Shown: one piece after another, positions 38,614 through 47,838 of the stretch
Layout of the letters: every line of letters starts with the position of its first letter
Position numbering within the stretch: the first letter of the stretch is position 1
Assembly (NCBI RefSeq): GCF_014192645.1
Contig: NZ_JACHYE010000015.1
Span: forward strand, 29,211 to 93,210
Reading direction: 5' to 3'
DNA length: 64,000 nt
Source of the DNA: Herbaspirillum sp. Sphag64
GTDB lineage: Bacteria > Pseudomonadota > Gammaproteobacteria > Burkholderiales > Burkholderiaceae_D
The notes under the pieces: model-generated
Seen by the model: only the letters and a program-made list of their open reading frames with translations
Databases searched by the model: none
Told to the model about the DNA's origin: nothing
Position numbers and translations under genes: made by a program

Positions 38614-40881
38614 TTATGCATCGGGTGCTAACTTTAACAGCAAAATTAATATTTTTGCGCCTCTCGTGTCATTGCGATTCTGGATGTCGACGCGTCCGCC
38701 GTGTTCATCGATGATTTTTTTTACCATCGGCAAACCTAATCCTGTTCCCTTAGGCTTGGATGTTACATAAGGTTCAAATGCACTGGCCAGTATTTTAGGA
38801 CTGAAGCCAGGGCCATTATCGGTAATCGACAGACACACTGCGCTGCGCCCCGTTCCGCCCGAGCCCTGATATTTGACCAATTCCGTGACTAGTTCAATAC
38901 GTGGTGTGAGCCCGCCATTGTCGGCAACCGCATCCTGGGCATTCTGCAGCAGGTTATGGATCACCTGACGTAACTGCGTAGCGTCACCCATAATCTTCGG
39001 CAGTCCTGGTGCAAGGCGCGCCTGAATCACGTCACGACCATCACCTGCCAGATAGAGATGCAGGATTTCTTCGGTCAGTGCGTTCAGATCAAGCGCTACA
39101 GGCTTGGCCGGAGGTGTCTTGGCGTAGTCGCGGAAATCATCGACCATGCGCTTCATGGCGGCGACCTGATTGACAATGGTGGCGGTACTTTTTTCTAATA
39201 CTGCGGCGTCGGATGGCAGTAATTTGTCTGACAGGCGCATTTGCAGTCGCTCCGCTGACAGCTGGATCGGTGTTAATGGATTTTTGATTTCGTGGGCCAG
39301 ACGGCGCGCCACTTCACCCCAGGCAATCGAGCGTTGGGCCGAAATGACGTTGCTGATATCGTCGAAGACGACTACGTAGCCGACGCCGTTTTCCACCGGC
39401 AGGTGAGAGCCACGTGCCAGCAAGATGATTTTATTGCTATCCCGGTCAGAATGGTTGCTGGCAGGTGCCTCCCCATTGCCCAGCTCGATCTGCTGTTGCC
39501 AGTGCAGGCTGTCGTGCGCCGAGTCGGCCGCCAGTTGTGCACTTTTTTCCGAGAATGCCTTGATGATGGCTTCGGCGAACAATGCCTGCCCTTCAATGGT
39601 ATGCAAGGGCGTTCCGATACGGTCGCTGAAGTCGTAATCAAGGATACGGCGGACCGATTGATTGATACTGACGATGCGGAATTCATTATCCAGCACCATG
39701 ACGCCGGCCGACATATTGGCCAGCACTGACTCCAGATAGGCCTTGGCATTTTCCAGTTCAGCACGATTGCGCTCAACGGAGGTGCGCGCTTCCAGCAATT
39801 GGCGCGTCATCACATTGAAGGACTGGGTCAACGTGCCTAGTTCATCGGCACTGCTGATGATAGGACGTGGAGACAAATTCCCTTCAGCCACCGCCTTGGT
39901 ACCTTCTGCCAGTAGCAACAGGGGACGCGCCAGGCTGCTGGCAATCAGGAAGGCACTGGCGATGGCGCCAAAAATTGCCAGTAACAGGGTTAAGGTCAGG
40001 GTGACCAGATAGATCTTGCGCAAGCCTGAGCGTGCCACCGAACGTTGCTGGTACTCGCTGTAGGCCAGACGCAGGGTTTCGGCATTGGAGGCCAGGTAAT
40101 CGGGGACCGGTAGCAATACCTGCAAGAAGCGTCCGGCAGTTTGCAAGCCCATTGTCTTGCTCGAATTGGGAACAGCTACTACCACGTGCAGGCGTAGATT
40201 GCCTTCGGTATCGGCGTCACTGCCCATCGCACGCGAATCGTCGCTTTCCACCACTGAAAAACCGCGCGTTATGCGCGCCTGCCGCATCATTGCCGGACTT
40301 GGCACGCTGGGCGTAAGTACACCGATACGCCCTCCGACAGTCGCCAGTACTTGCGCGTTTGCGTTGACCAAGGTGATTTCCATGTTCTGGTCATGGAGGC
40401 GGGAGAGATAGGTAACCTGTTCTGACTCGGACAGATCTGCCAGCTCCTGTGCCATGGCACGGGTACGTGAGGTCAGGTCGGTAAGCGATGAGTCAAGTGC
40501 ATTGCGTCCCAGATTCAGACCGGATTCCAGTGCCGCTTCCATGCGCACGTCAAACCAGGATTCAATCGAGCGTGACACGAACTGGACCGACACCATATAA
40601 ATGATGGCACCCGGCAGAATACCGATGAGGGCAAACATCATTACCAGTCGCGCCAGCAGTTTCGAGCCGAATTTGCCGCTGCGATAGCGTTTGTAAAGCC
40701 GTATCAGCAGGAGCACCACCAGCAGCAGCAGCGATATCGCTGCGAGTGCATTGAGCCCAAGCAGCCAAGGATAATGTTGATCGAAAAGGGCAGAGTTTTC
40801 AGAGGCGGACGCCAGCAGAAACAACAGGATGCTGATGACACCACCACCAACCCCTAACAGATAGCGCAGGGCACGGGTCAT
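38614..40881 (-). CDS. ntrY: NtrY-type membrane histidine kinase
   Basis: 755 residues. Three N-terminal membrane helices (YLLGVGGGVISILLFLL, LNALAAISLLLLVVLLLI, LVMMFALIGILPGAIIYMV) and a fourth after a periplasmic part (TLTLLLAIFGAIASAFLIA) lead to HAMP and PAS domains (NMSAGVMVLDNEFRIVSINQ). The phospho-acceptor His is in VARRLAHEIKNPLTPIQLSAER, the NtrB/NtrY-type H box. The ATPase domain shows LLQNAQDAV, ITDNGPGF and GTGLGLPMVKKIIDEHGG. It overlaps the DUF4390 gene by 4 bp and precedes ntrX. The block rsmB-DUF4390-ntrY-ntrX is a known Burkholderiales arrangement. Confidence 0.92.
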   Translation of the reverse strand: MTRALRYLLGVGGGVISILLFLLASASENSALFDQHYPWLLGLNALAAISLLLLVVLLLIRLYKRYRSGKFGSKLLARLVMMFALIGILPGAIIYMVSVQFVSRSIESWFDVRMEAALESGLNLGRNALDSSLTDLTSRTRAMAQELADLSESEQVTYLSRLHDQNMEITLVNANAQVLATVGGRIGVLTPSVPSPAMMRQARITRGFSVVESDDSRAMGSDADTEGNLRLHVVVAVPNSSKTMGLQTAGRFLQVLLPVPDYLASNAETLRLAYSEYQQRSVARSGLRKIYLVTLTLTLLLAIFGAIASAFLIASSLARPLLLLAEGTKAVAEGNLSPRPIISSADELGTLTQSFNVMTRQLLEARTSVERNRAELENAKAYLESVLANMSAGVMVLDNEFRIVSINQSVRRILDYDFSDRIGTPLHTIEGQALFAEAIIKAFSEKSAQLAADSAHDSLHWQQQIELGNGEAPASNHSDRDSNKIILLARGSHLPVENGVGYVVVFDDISNVISAQRSIAWGEVARRLAHEIKNPLTPIQLSAERLQMRLSDKLLPSDAAVLEKSTATIVNQVAAMKRMVDDFRDYAKTPPAKPVALDLNALTEEILHLYLAGDGRDVIQARLAPGLPKIMGDATQLRQVIHNLLQNAQDAVADNGGLTPRIELVTELVKYQGSGGTGRSAVCLSITDNGPGFSPKILASAFEPYVTSKPKGTGLGLPMVKKIIDEHGGRVDIQNRNDTRGAKILILLLKLAPDA

Positions 40882-41576
40882 TCTGGTTTGAAGCTGAATT
40901 CTTTCCAGTTGGAGGAAAGCCGCCAGTCACTATTGTTGAGTGCATTGATCTGGAACGGTTTGGGCAACTGTGCCACGTCCAGGCGCATACGTACGCCAAC
41001 ATTGACAACATCGCCGGGCTTGAGCGCATTTTTGTCAGCAACGATCCAGCGTGGCGGCCGGCGGATCAGCGACAAGGCATCTTCCAGCGTACTGAAGCTC
41101 TGTTGCAGCTGACCGCTGGTAGAGGCATGGTATTGGCGCGTAAGAACGTTGTAGGAAAGACGGACCGTACGTGATGCTGCCGCGCTGACTTCATCGAACC
41201 AGTACCAGCGGCGGCGGGTGAGCTGCACATCGGTGGTGAAATAAAGCGGAACCCCTCGGGTCAGGGCATCTTCCAGGCTACGGTTAAGCTCGAAAGAATA
41301 GGTCACCGACAGGCGATAGCCATCGTCAACAGCTTCCAGCGATGCCTGTGAAATATCGATTTCAGCAGCATGCAGGTTGCCGTTGCTTAACAACAGCATG
41401 GCAAGCAGCAGCAATTGCCGGGTGCATTGTCGGAAGCGCTGGAGCAGCCGTAGTAACACCTGTCTTGCGTTGTCGCAAGGCAATATGGCGGATGCCGGAA
41501 AGAGGAAGTTGAAAAGGGCCGATTGCGTCAATTCATGGTCCAGTTTTTTGAAACAGTGCGTAAAACAAGCCATCAT
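40878..41576 (-). CDS. DUF4390-family exported protein
   Basis: About 232 residues from the Met of MMACFTHCFKKLDHELTQSA, overlapping the end of rsmB by 44 bp. A signal peptide or membrane anchor (TRQLLLLAMLLLSNGNLHAAE) is followed by the DUF4390 domain (YSFELNRSLEDALTRGVPLYFTTDVQL, RRRWYWFDE, RTVRLSYNVLTRQYHA, SLIRRPPRWIVA). A shorter form starting just before the hydrophobic stretch is possible. Function unknown, but it nearly always precedes ntrY in betaproteobacteria and is translationally coupled to it here (ATGA), so it may modulate the kinase's periplasmic part; that is inference. Confidence 0.83.
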   Translation of the reverse strand: MMACFTHCFKKLDHELTQSALFNFLFPASAILPCDNARQVLLRLLQRFRQCTRQLLLLAMLLLSNGNLHAAEIDISQASLEAVDDGYRLSVTYSFELNRSLEDALTRGVPLYFTTDVQLTRRRWYWFDEVSAAASRTVRLSYNVLTRQYHASTSGQLQQSFSTLEDALSLIRRPPRWIVADKNALKPGDVVNVGVRMRLDVAQLPKPFQINALNNSDWRLSSNWKEFSFKPE

Positions 41577-42840
41577 GGTCAGCGTCGGTACTGGCTGTTG
41601 GCAATAACTGACCGGGTGCGTCCAAGCGCAAGGCATTGTTACGTGTAGCAAATGCTGCAGCTTGCAGTTCTGATTCCTGAGGCCACAAAGAGCATGTTAC
41701 CAGCAACAATTTACCATCGGGCTTGAGCATCTGCCAAAGATTGTCGAGGATTTGCGCAGAAAGTGTTGCAAGTTGCGCGGTATCCGATTTGCGGCGCAAC
41801 CAGCGAATATCGGGATGACGCCGCACGATTCCTGACGCAGTGCAAGGTACATCGGCCAGGATCCTGTCAAACTGCTGTCCATCGAACCAATCACCGGCGC
41901 TGGCCGCATCGCCCGATTTGAGTTTTGCCTGCAACTGCAGGCGCTGCAGGTTTTCTTCAATCCGCCGCAGACGTTTTGGGTCGTGGTCCAATGCCAGCAG
42001 ATCAATGTCGGCAATTTCCAGTAAATGGCCGGTTTTACCCCCAGGTGCAGCGCAGGCATCAAGCACGCGCATGCCATCGTGGACGTCCAGTAACGGCGCT
42101 GCAAATTGAGCAGCAGCATCCTGCACCGACACCAGCCCCTCTGCAAATCCAGGAATCTGCGTCACAGGTACCGGCTTGTCCAGCCGCACGGCATCGGCGC
42201 CAATCTGGTTGCCATGCATGCCGGCTGCAGACAGGCGTTCCAGATAGGCAGAAATCGAGCTTTTGCGGCGATTCACACGCAAGGTCAATGGCGGTGCGGC
42301 ATTGCCAGCCAGCAAAATGTCCTGCCATTGCTGCGGATAGGCATCTTTTAGGCGGTCGATCCACCAGGTTGGGTAATTCCAGGTGCCGGGTGGCGTCTTG
42401 CGCGCCTGTGTCAGTAATTCTGTATGTTCACGCAAGAAGCGTCTGAGGATGGCATTCACCACGCCTTTGGCATGTTGCAGGTCTGGGTCGGCAGCGGCAG
42501 CTTCGACCGCCTGATTAACGACTGTATGCGCATCATAGGCAGGATCTTGCTCGTCCGCCAGCAGCGCCAGCGCACAGCTGAGCAAACCATGCAAGGTAGC
42601 CGGTTGCGGCGGCTTGTTGGCCAGCGCTGGGAGCATTGCATCAACCAGGCCGAGCCTGCGCATGGTCAGATAAGACAGATGTTGTATGGCGCCGCGAGCC
42701 TGTGGTGGCGGATCTGCTTGCGCGAACAATTGCGCCAATGCTGCTGGCAGGGCGGTACCGTTGCGTACTTCTGCTACCGCGCAGGCGGCACCGTGCAGGG
42801 CATAGGCCAGAGAGTCTGTTTTCAAGGAAGCTTGCATCAT
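41533..42840 (-). CDS. rsmB: 16S rRNA m5C967 methyltransferase RsmB
   Basis: Transfers methyl from SAM to C967 of 16S rRNA. The 435 residues comprise an N-terminal NusB-like RNA-binding domain (residues about 1-150, with NQAVEAAAADPDLQHAKGVVNAILRRFLRE) and a Rossmann methyltransferase domain: VQDAAAQFAAPLLDVHDGMRVLDACAAPGGKTGHLLE for SAM, and two catalytic cysteines in LADVPCTASGIVRRHPDIRW and LVTCSLWPQESE. Met1 and Met2 are equivalent starts. First gene of the rsmB-DUF4390-ntrY(-ntrX) unit. Confidence 0.95.
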   Translation of the reverse strand: MMQASLKTDSLAYALHGAACAVAEVRNGTALPAALAQLFAQADPPPQARGAIQHLSYLTMRRLGLVDAMLPALANKPPQPATLHGLLSCALALLADEQDPAYDAHTVVNQAVEAAAADPDLQHAKGVVNAILRRFLREHTELLTQARKTPPGTWNYPTWWIDRLKDAYPQQWQDILLAGNAAPPLTLRVNRRKSSISAYLERLSAAGMHGNQIGADAVRLDKPVPVTQIPGFAEGLVSVQDAAAQFAAPLLDVHDGMRVLDACAAPGGKTGHLLEIADIDLLALDHDPKRLRRIEENLQRLQLQAKLKSGDAASAGDWFDGQQFDRILADVPCTASGIVRRHPDIRWLRRKSDTAQLATLSAQILDNLWQMLKPDGKLLLVTCSLWPQESELQAAAFATRNNALRLDAPGQLLPTASTDADHDGLFYALFQKTGP

Positions 42841-43096
42841 CGTTATGGTTATTGAGGCCCGTCCAGAGCCAGCCGCCAGTGTAACAGCCAGACTGCCGTT
42901 ACAGAATGGCAGATTGGCTTGCGTGTGATCTTCAATAGCGCGATATGGCGGCGCGCCATTATGAACTTGTCACTGGCATCCGGGCTGAAATTTACACTGG
43001 TAATGCGTACCGGCTACATTGCCACCCAGTATCTGCAAGATTGCGCCAGTTCGGCTACAGTGGCTGCCTATTTCTGTTAACAAAATCGTCAACCCT

Positions 43097-44305
43097 ATGG
43101 ATCAAGCTGTACACCCAACGGCGCATCAAACTGACATCGCCACGTGGATGATTACCCTACTGGCCGCGGCCTGCGGGATCATTGTCGCCAACTTGTATTT
43201 TGCCCAGCCATTGATCGGACCAATTGCCGCCAGCACGGGTATCTCTCCAGGTGCTGCAGGCCTGATCGTGACGTTGGCGCAGGTCGGTTATGGTGTCGGG
43301 TTGTTGTTTATTGTACCGGTTGCGGATTTGCTGGAAAACCGCAAGTTGGTGATCGCGCTCATGATCATTACTTGTCTGGCATTGATCGGTGCAGCCTGCG
43401 CGCAGACGGCGGGCCAGTTCTTTGCGGCAGCGTTCGTCATCGGCGTCAGTTCAGTAGGTGCCCAGATTCTGGTGCCATATGCAGCGCATATGTCGCGTCC
43501 GGAAACACGTGGCCGCGCCGTAGGCAATGTGATGAGCGGTTTATTGATGGGGATTTTGCTAGCACGACCATTGGCTAGTCTGGTCGCAGATCTGTTCGGC
43601 TGGCATACGATCTTTGGTCTCTCGGCAGTGGCCATTGCACTGCTGGCAGTGGTGCTGTCGCGCTACTTGCCCCAGCGACGACCCCCAGCAGGGATGCACT
43701 ACGGGAGTTTGCTGGCATCCATGTGGGAACTGGTCAAAACAACGCCGGTCCTGCGCCGCCGCTCCGGCTATCATGCGCTGGTCTTTGCTGCATTCAGCTT
43801 GTTCTGGACCACGTCTCCCTTGCTTCTTGCTGGCCCGGTGTTCAAGCTGTCGCAGAAGGGAATTGCCCTATTTGCCTTCGCCGGTGTCATCGGCGTCATT
43901 GCTGCTCCGCTGGCGGGCCGTGTAGCAGATCGTGGCTGGAGTCGACTGGCGACTGGTTGGGCGATGTTTTCGGTCGCCTTGTCTTTTGTCTTGATGTATT
44001 TTTGTGTGCGAAATGGCAGTGGTTCGCTGGTGTTGCTGCTAGTAGCGGCAATTTTGCTTGACTTTGGCGTGTCCGCCAATCTGGTGTTGAGTCAGCGTGC
44101 GATCTACGCGCTCGGTGCAGAAATTCGTAGCCGCCTCAATGGCTTGTTCATGGCAACGTTCTTTGCTGGCGGTGCACTTGGCTCGGCGTTGGGCGGATGG
44201 ATTTACGCACAAGGTGGCTGGAGCGCCACGTCTTTGCTGGGTTTGCTGTTTCCCACGGTTGCTTTGTTCTACTACGCAACTGAGTTTCGCGCACAAGCGT
44301 CCTGA
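43097..44305 (+). CDS. MFS transporter, paralogue of the 16.5-kb gene
   Basis: About 402 residues from the Met of MDQAVHPTAHQTDIATWMIT; the frame extends 26 codons upstream without family resemblance. Twelve predicted helices; first helix ACGIIVANLYFAQPLIGPIA, motif A region LFIVPVADLLENRKLVIALM, second-half loop IGVIAAPLAGRVADRGWSRLA. Similar throughout to the transporter at 16545-17786 (DHA1 efflux type), including VMSGLLMGILLARPLASLVADLFGW versus VMTGLLMGILLSRVVSGVVAEYFGW there. Substrate unknown; no regulator is adjacent here. Confidence 0.9.
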   Translation: MDQAVHPTAHQTDIATWMITLLAAACGIIVANLYFAQPLIGPIAASTGISPGAAGLIVTLAQVGYGVGLLFIVPVADLLENRKLVIALMIITCLALIGAACAQTAGQFFAAAFVIGVSSVGAQILVPYAAHMSRPETRGRAVGNVMSGLLMGILLARPLASLVADLFGWHTIFGLSAVAIALLAVVLSRYLPQRRPPAGMHYGSLLASMWELVKTTPVLRRRSGYHALVFAAFSLFWTTSPLLLAGPVFKLSQKGIALFAFAGVIGVIAAPLAGRVADRGWSRLATGWAMFSVALSFVLMYFCVRNGSGSLVLLLVAAILLDFGVSANLVLSQRAIYALGAEIRSRLNGLFMATFFAGGALGSALGGWIYAQGGWSATSLLGLLFPTVALFYYATEFRAQAS

Positions 44306-44347
44306 TGCGCAGAAGCTGTTGAGCTTCTGCACAGTCGGTCTCCGAGT

Positions 44348-44692
44348 TTAGACGCCCCAGAGAATGTCGTGATTGCCTTCCTTGGCTGCCCGCAACATGT
44401 CCAGTAAAGGATAAGCGCGTGCCGAGAAGGTCACGACTTCGATCTTTTCGTGGCCGTGATCGTCGCCGTTTTCATTGTGGTGCGCACGGACATCACGCTC
44501 CAGCGCTTCAGCTGCCTCATGTGCCTTGCTGTTGTCGATCTGTTTTGCCAGCACGGCAAGCGCATCTGCACTTTCGGCAGCGGTAATCACACCGCGCTTG
44601 ACGTCCTTATGCAGCAGATCGAGGATAGGCTTGGCATGTGTCTCGTACATGACAACATCGGCAGCCGCCTTTGATTTAAACGTAACCAGCAT
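44348..44692 (-). CDS. DUF1840-family protein
   Basis: 114 residues. MLVTFKSKAAADVVMYETHA, then PILDLL...GVITAAESADALAVLAKQI, and near the end VVTFSARAYPLLDMLRAAKEG match DUF1840, a small cytoplasmic family of betaproteobacteria. A His/Asp/Glu-rich stretch (HHNENGDDHGHEK) in the middle could bind metal. Function unknown. Monocistronic by appearance. Confidence 0.85.
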   Translation of the reverse strand: MLVTFKSKAAADVVMYETHAKPILDLLHKDVKRGVITAAESADALAVLAKQIDNSKAHEAAEALERDVRAHHNENGDDHGHEKIEVVTFSARAYPLLDMLRAAKEGNHDILWGV

Positions 44693-44814
44693 ATTTCCTC
44701 AGAGTATTGATATGAATAAAAGCGCTGCGCTTTCGCTGTATGCACAGTGCTCACTGCGGTCAGTAGGATAACTCGGACCTCGCCAACTTGTCATCTGAGG
44801 CCTGTTTTTCGGCT

Positions 44815-45345
44815 TTATTGGGACTGGAACGAGGTAAAAAAAGTCTGGATGCTCTGTCTCGGCATGTGGTGCTCGTCTCCCATCATCAGCACTTGGTATA
44901 TCCGTGCATCTTTGGCAACCAGCAGCGCCATGAGTCGTATCGGATGACCGTTGGCATTGCCATTGGCGACCAGTTCGATCGCTTCGCCCGGTGGTTGCCA
45001 GTCCTTGTCAATCGGTTGGGATAAGGCTTGACCGCTGATATTGCGCAGCAGCGCAGTACGCATTGATGCCAGCGCCGCATGTGCCTGCGCCGCATCTGAC
45101 AGTGTTGCCGCGCCGACCGCAAATGTCACGTGACTGACTTCCGCAGCCAACATATTCATGTCTATGTTAGTGCCATTGAGGTCAATTGCACGCGTCACCG
45201 AGGCGGGTTTGTCTGGCATCAGCACGCTATATGACCATGCAGGTTCTTGTACCTCACGCCAGTTATATTGCGGTGAACAGGCGACGGACACTAACACGGC
45301 ACTGAGGCTAGCCAAGCGTATCAACAGGTTTCGCAAAGTGCGCAT
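44815..45345 (-). CDS. Putative lipoprotein of unknown function
   Basis: 176 residues with a lipoprotein signal peptide ending SVAC (Cys23). The mature part (YNWREVQEPAWSYSVLMPDKPASVTRAIDLNG, then a helical region and IRLMALLVAKDARIYQVLMMG) has the pattern of small envelope proteins in which a modified surface domain follows a Trp/Tyr-rich start, but I do not recognise the family. It precedes the next minus-strand gene by about 60 bp; the two may form an operon with comM further upstream. Confidence 0.7.
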   Translation of the reverse strand: MRTLRNLLIRLASLSAVLVSVACSPQYNWREVQEPAWSYSVLMPDKPASVTRAIDLNGTNIDMNMLAAEVSHVTFAVGAATLSDAAQAHAALASMRTALLRNISGQALSQPIDKDWQPPGEAIELVANGNANGHPIRLMALLVAKDARIYQVLMMGDEHHMPRQSIQTFFTSFQSQ

Positions 45346-45408
45346 GGTTTGGTATCAGTTGCAATTCATGGTTGTAAAAGCGGCAGAGAATCAGCAGAGA
45401 CGCAGTGC

Positions 45409-45828
45409 TTAACGGCACTCGCGATCATATTGTAGTTCCAGCCGGGAGCGCCGCGAGATACCAGTACCCATGCCAATTCCCAGGTGTCCGTGACCACCAT
45501 TGCTGGCATTGATTTGCAGCTCTGGCTGGGCCAGTGGCAGTGGCACCAGCACTCTGCCAGACTGTCCGGCAGGAGGGGCAAGCGTCGCACGTTGAATTTC
45601 AGCGAGCAGTTCCTGGCAGTGCGGACTAAGCGAAGCACTTGCTGCCCCTTGGTTGATGGCATCCGATGGCAGCTGGGTGTTGAGACTTTTTTGCATGTCC
45701 TTGGGCAAGATATCCATTGCCTGATTAATATCACTTTCGGTCGCAACCGGTTGCGCAGCCGCTGCTCCAAACCAGAGCAGAAGCAAGGCCAGGATCATTA
45801 AGGGCAGTACACGGAGGTTGGCTAACAT
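45409..45828 (-). CDS. Secreted hypothetical protein
   Basis: About 139 residues from the Met of MLANLRVLPLMILALLLLWF, an evident signal peptide cut near GAAAAQ; the frame extends 22 codons upstream. The mature part has DINQAMDILPKDMQKSLNTQL, SASLSPHCQELLAEIQRATL and a Gly-rich end (GGHGHLGIGMGTGISRRSRL) finishing in DREC. No family recognised. Probably periplasmic. It lies between the lipoprotein gene and the broken comM on the same strand. Confidence 0.6.
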   Translation of the reverse strand: MLANLRVLPLMILALLLLWFGAAAAQPVATESDINQAMDILPKDMQKSLNTQLPSDAINQGAASASLSPHCQELLAEIQRATLAPPAGQSGRVLVPLPLAQPELQINASNGGHGHLGIGMGTGISRRSRLELQYDRECR

Positions 45829-45906
45829 AGGCAAAAAACAGGTAACAAGTCGATCTGTAAAAAGGATGCTCCAGTCGCCGATCGTAGCAAACACCGTGTC
45901 CTCGGG

Positions 45907-46499
45907 CTAGTATTCGCGCAAGGCGCGGCGGTATTGAATGGCCTCGGCAATATGGGATTTGCCTACAGTGGATGCCATCCCCAGATCGGCAATCGTACGT
46001 GCCACCTTTAATACCCGATGATAAGCCCGTGCGGACCAGTTAAGCCGTTGCATTGCAGCGCGCAATAAGGCTTCGCCTGCGGCATCCGGAGTGCAATAAC
46101 GGTCGATGTCCTGCACGGGCAGCTGGCAATTACTCTTTGACTGCCGTGCGCGTTGTATTGAGTGTGCCTGCTGTACACGCGCTGCGATACTGGCGGTACT
46201 TTCTCCTTGAACTGCCTGCAGCATTTCGTCGTGCGCCATACTTCCGACTTCGATTTGCATATCAATACGATCAAGCAGCGGTCCGGATATCTTCCCTTGG
46301 TAGCGACGAATCTGATCAGGGGTACAGCGGCATTGTCCGTGCTGCGCACCGAGCATGCCGCAGGGACAGGGATTCATCGCTGCGATCAGCTGAAAACGCG
46401 CCGGAAAATCGGCCTGTCGGGCTGCACGCGAGATGGTGATGTGGCCTGACTCCATTGGCTCGCGCAGGACTTCCAGTACCTTCCGGTCGAATTCGGGTA
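45907..46499 (-). pseudogene. comM: comM (yifB), 3' fragment
   Basis: Encodes the last ~197 residues of the Mg-chelatase-like AAA+ protein ComM, the branch-migration helicase that helps integrate transformed DNA. Homology starts exactly at PEFDRKVLEVLREPMESGHI and runs to the end, including RFQLIAAMNPCPCGMLG, a Cys cluster (GQCRCTPDQIRRY), SGPLLDRIDMQIE and LKVARTIADL. The open frame continues upstream to 46539 (MNKEIQTDKKYNLI), but those 14 residues come from the inserted DNA. The 5' fragment lies at 50371-51155. About 50 residues between the fragments, including the Walker B region (LFLDEL in E. coli), are absent. A truncated product could be translated but would lack ATPase function. Confidence 0.9.
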
Positions 46500-46665
46500 T
46501 TAGGTTGTACTTTTTGTCTGTCTGTATTTCTTTGTTCATTTGTCATGTAGGCTGCTGTAGGGACTAGTTCGTCACCTTGGTAGCAGTGAAAAAGAACGTG
46601 GCAGAAGTCAGTCTGAGAGCTCGCAGTGAGTACGTAGTTATCTTCGATTTTATCCGGAACAGTAA

Positions 46666-47838
46666 ATGGCTTATCAACTTGTGAGACTTCGTCCTAGTGA
46701 TAATACAGAGACTTTGCTGTCTTTTGCTAGGCAGCAGCAAGGTTGTGGCGACTTGAGCGCAAGTGATTTTGCTATGCGCAATTGCCCTCGTGCAGCAATC
46801 ATTTTAGATGGGAACGGAGCAATCCAATGGCCATCCACGCTTTACTTGGCCGAGGTTGCTCTCAGGAGCAGAAGTACGCAAGGTAAGACAGTTGAAACCT
46901 ACGCAGAGGCACTCATTCAATGGCTTGATCACTTGGATAGGTATCGAATAGACCTTACAGTAGTTTCCGAGCGAGATCTTCAACAATATAGGAATGAACT
47001 TTGTCAGAGAAATAGTTCTTCACGGTGGGGGCGTTATTCGGCGCAGACGGTTAATCTGAAGGTATTAACACCTTTCCGATTTCACCAATGGGCACAATCT
47101 CGCGAGTTGATAGATTGCCCTCTTGGTGCCTGGGCTAAAACATTAGAGAGAAATCAGTTCCAACATTGGATTCGGAAGGGAAACTGGAGCAAATCAGGGC
47201 GTAATATCACTCCAGTCGTCGAGCAGCGAATCCCTCGCATTCTCAAAACAGAGGAGTTGAAGGCGTTGTTTGCCGTATCGACGCTGCCATTTTCCTTGAT
47301 GTTCAAGTGGGCCGTAGTTTGCGGGCTGCGGCGATTCGAGATTTGTAACTTGCGTATCTCAGATATTCCAGATCTGGCAAAGATAGGTGCATATGACACT
47401 CTCCACGAGATTCGTCTCGTCCGGAAGGGAGGGCGACATGTAACAGTCTATGTTCCGACATCGCTCATTGAAGAGAGTCGATGGTATGCCTTGTTTGATC
47501 GACCCAGATCGGAAAAAATCCAAAGGAAATATTTATTTATTGGTCGGAACGGCCGCCAAATTGGTAACCAAACTTTGTCGACGGAATTCCGCAAAGCAGC
47601 AGACAAAATTGGAAGCGACGCCACATTGCATCACTTGAGGCATACCTTTGCAGTGCTCGCGCTGCACATTTTACAGTCCAAAGTAGATAATGGCGCCTCG
47701 CTTAATCCTTTGAAAACTCTTCAAATCCTCATGGGTCATGCTTCAATCGACACCACGGAAATCTATCTAAGGGCGATGGACATTCACAGTGATGCCGTAG
47801 AGGAGGCGCTAGCTTTCTTGTATGGATCGACGCTATGA
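46666..47838 (+). CDS. Tyrosine recombinase (first transposase of the element)
   Basis: Site-specific recombinase of 390 residues. The N-terminal half has a SAM-like DNA-binding core (TVETYAEALIQWLDHLDRYR). The catalytic set looks complete: Arg222 in CGLRRFEICNLR, Lys254 in VRKGGR, His322 and Arg325 in LHHLRHTFAV, His358 in LMGHASIDTT, and nucleophile Tyr367 in TEIYLRAMD. A weak GGAA lies before the ATG. Its stop overlaps the start of the second recombinase (ATGA), implying translational coupling. Codon and base use is AT-rich compared with the surroundings. Likely the main catalyst of insertion into comM. Confidence 0.9.
   Translation: MAYQLVRLRPSDNTETLLSFARQQQGCGDLSASDFAMRNCPRAAIILDGNGAIQWPSTLYLAEVALRSRSTQGKTVETYAEALIQWLDHLDRYRIDLTVVSERDLQQYRNELCQRNSSSRWGRYSAQTVNLKVLTPFRFHQWAQSRELIDCPLGAWAKTLERNQFQHWIRKGNWSKSGRNITPVVEQRIPRILKTEELKALFAVSTLPFSLMFKWAVVCGLRRFEICNLRISDIPDLAKIGAYDTLHEIRLVRKGGRHVTVYVPTSLIEESRWYALFDRPRSEKIQRKYLFIGRNGRQIGNQTLSTEFRKAADKIGSDATLHHLRHTFAVLALHILQSKVDNGASLNPLKTLQILMGHASIDTTEIYLRAMDIHSDAVEEALAFLYGSTL

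Noticed and set aside
46500..46539. N-terminal 14 residues of the downstream comM frame as part of ComM
   Set aside because: MNKEIQTDKKYNLI has no counterpart in ComM and lies in AT-rich inserted DNA; homology begins at PEFDRK.
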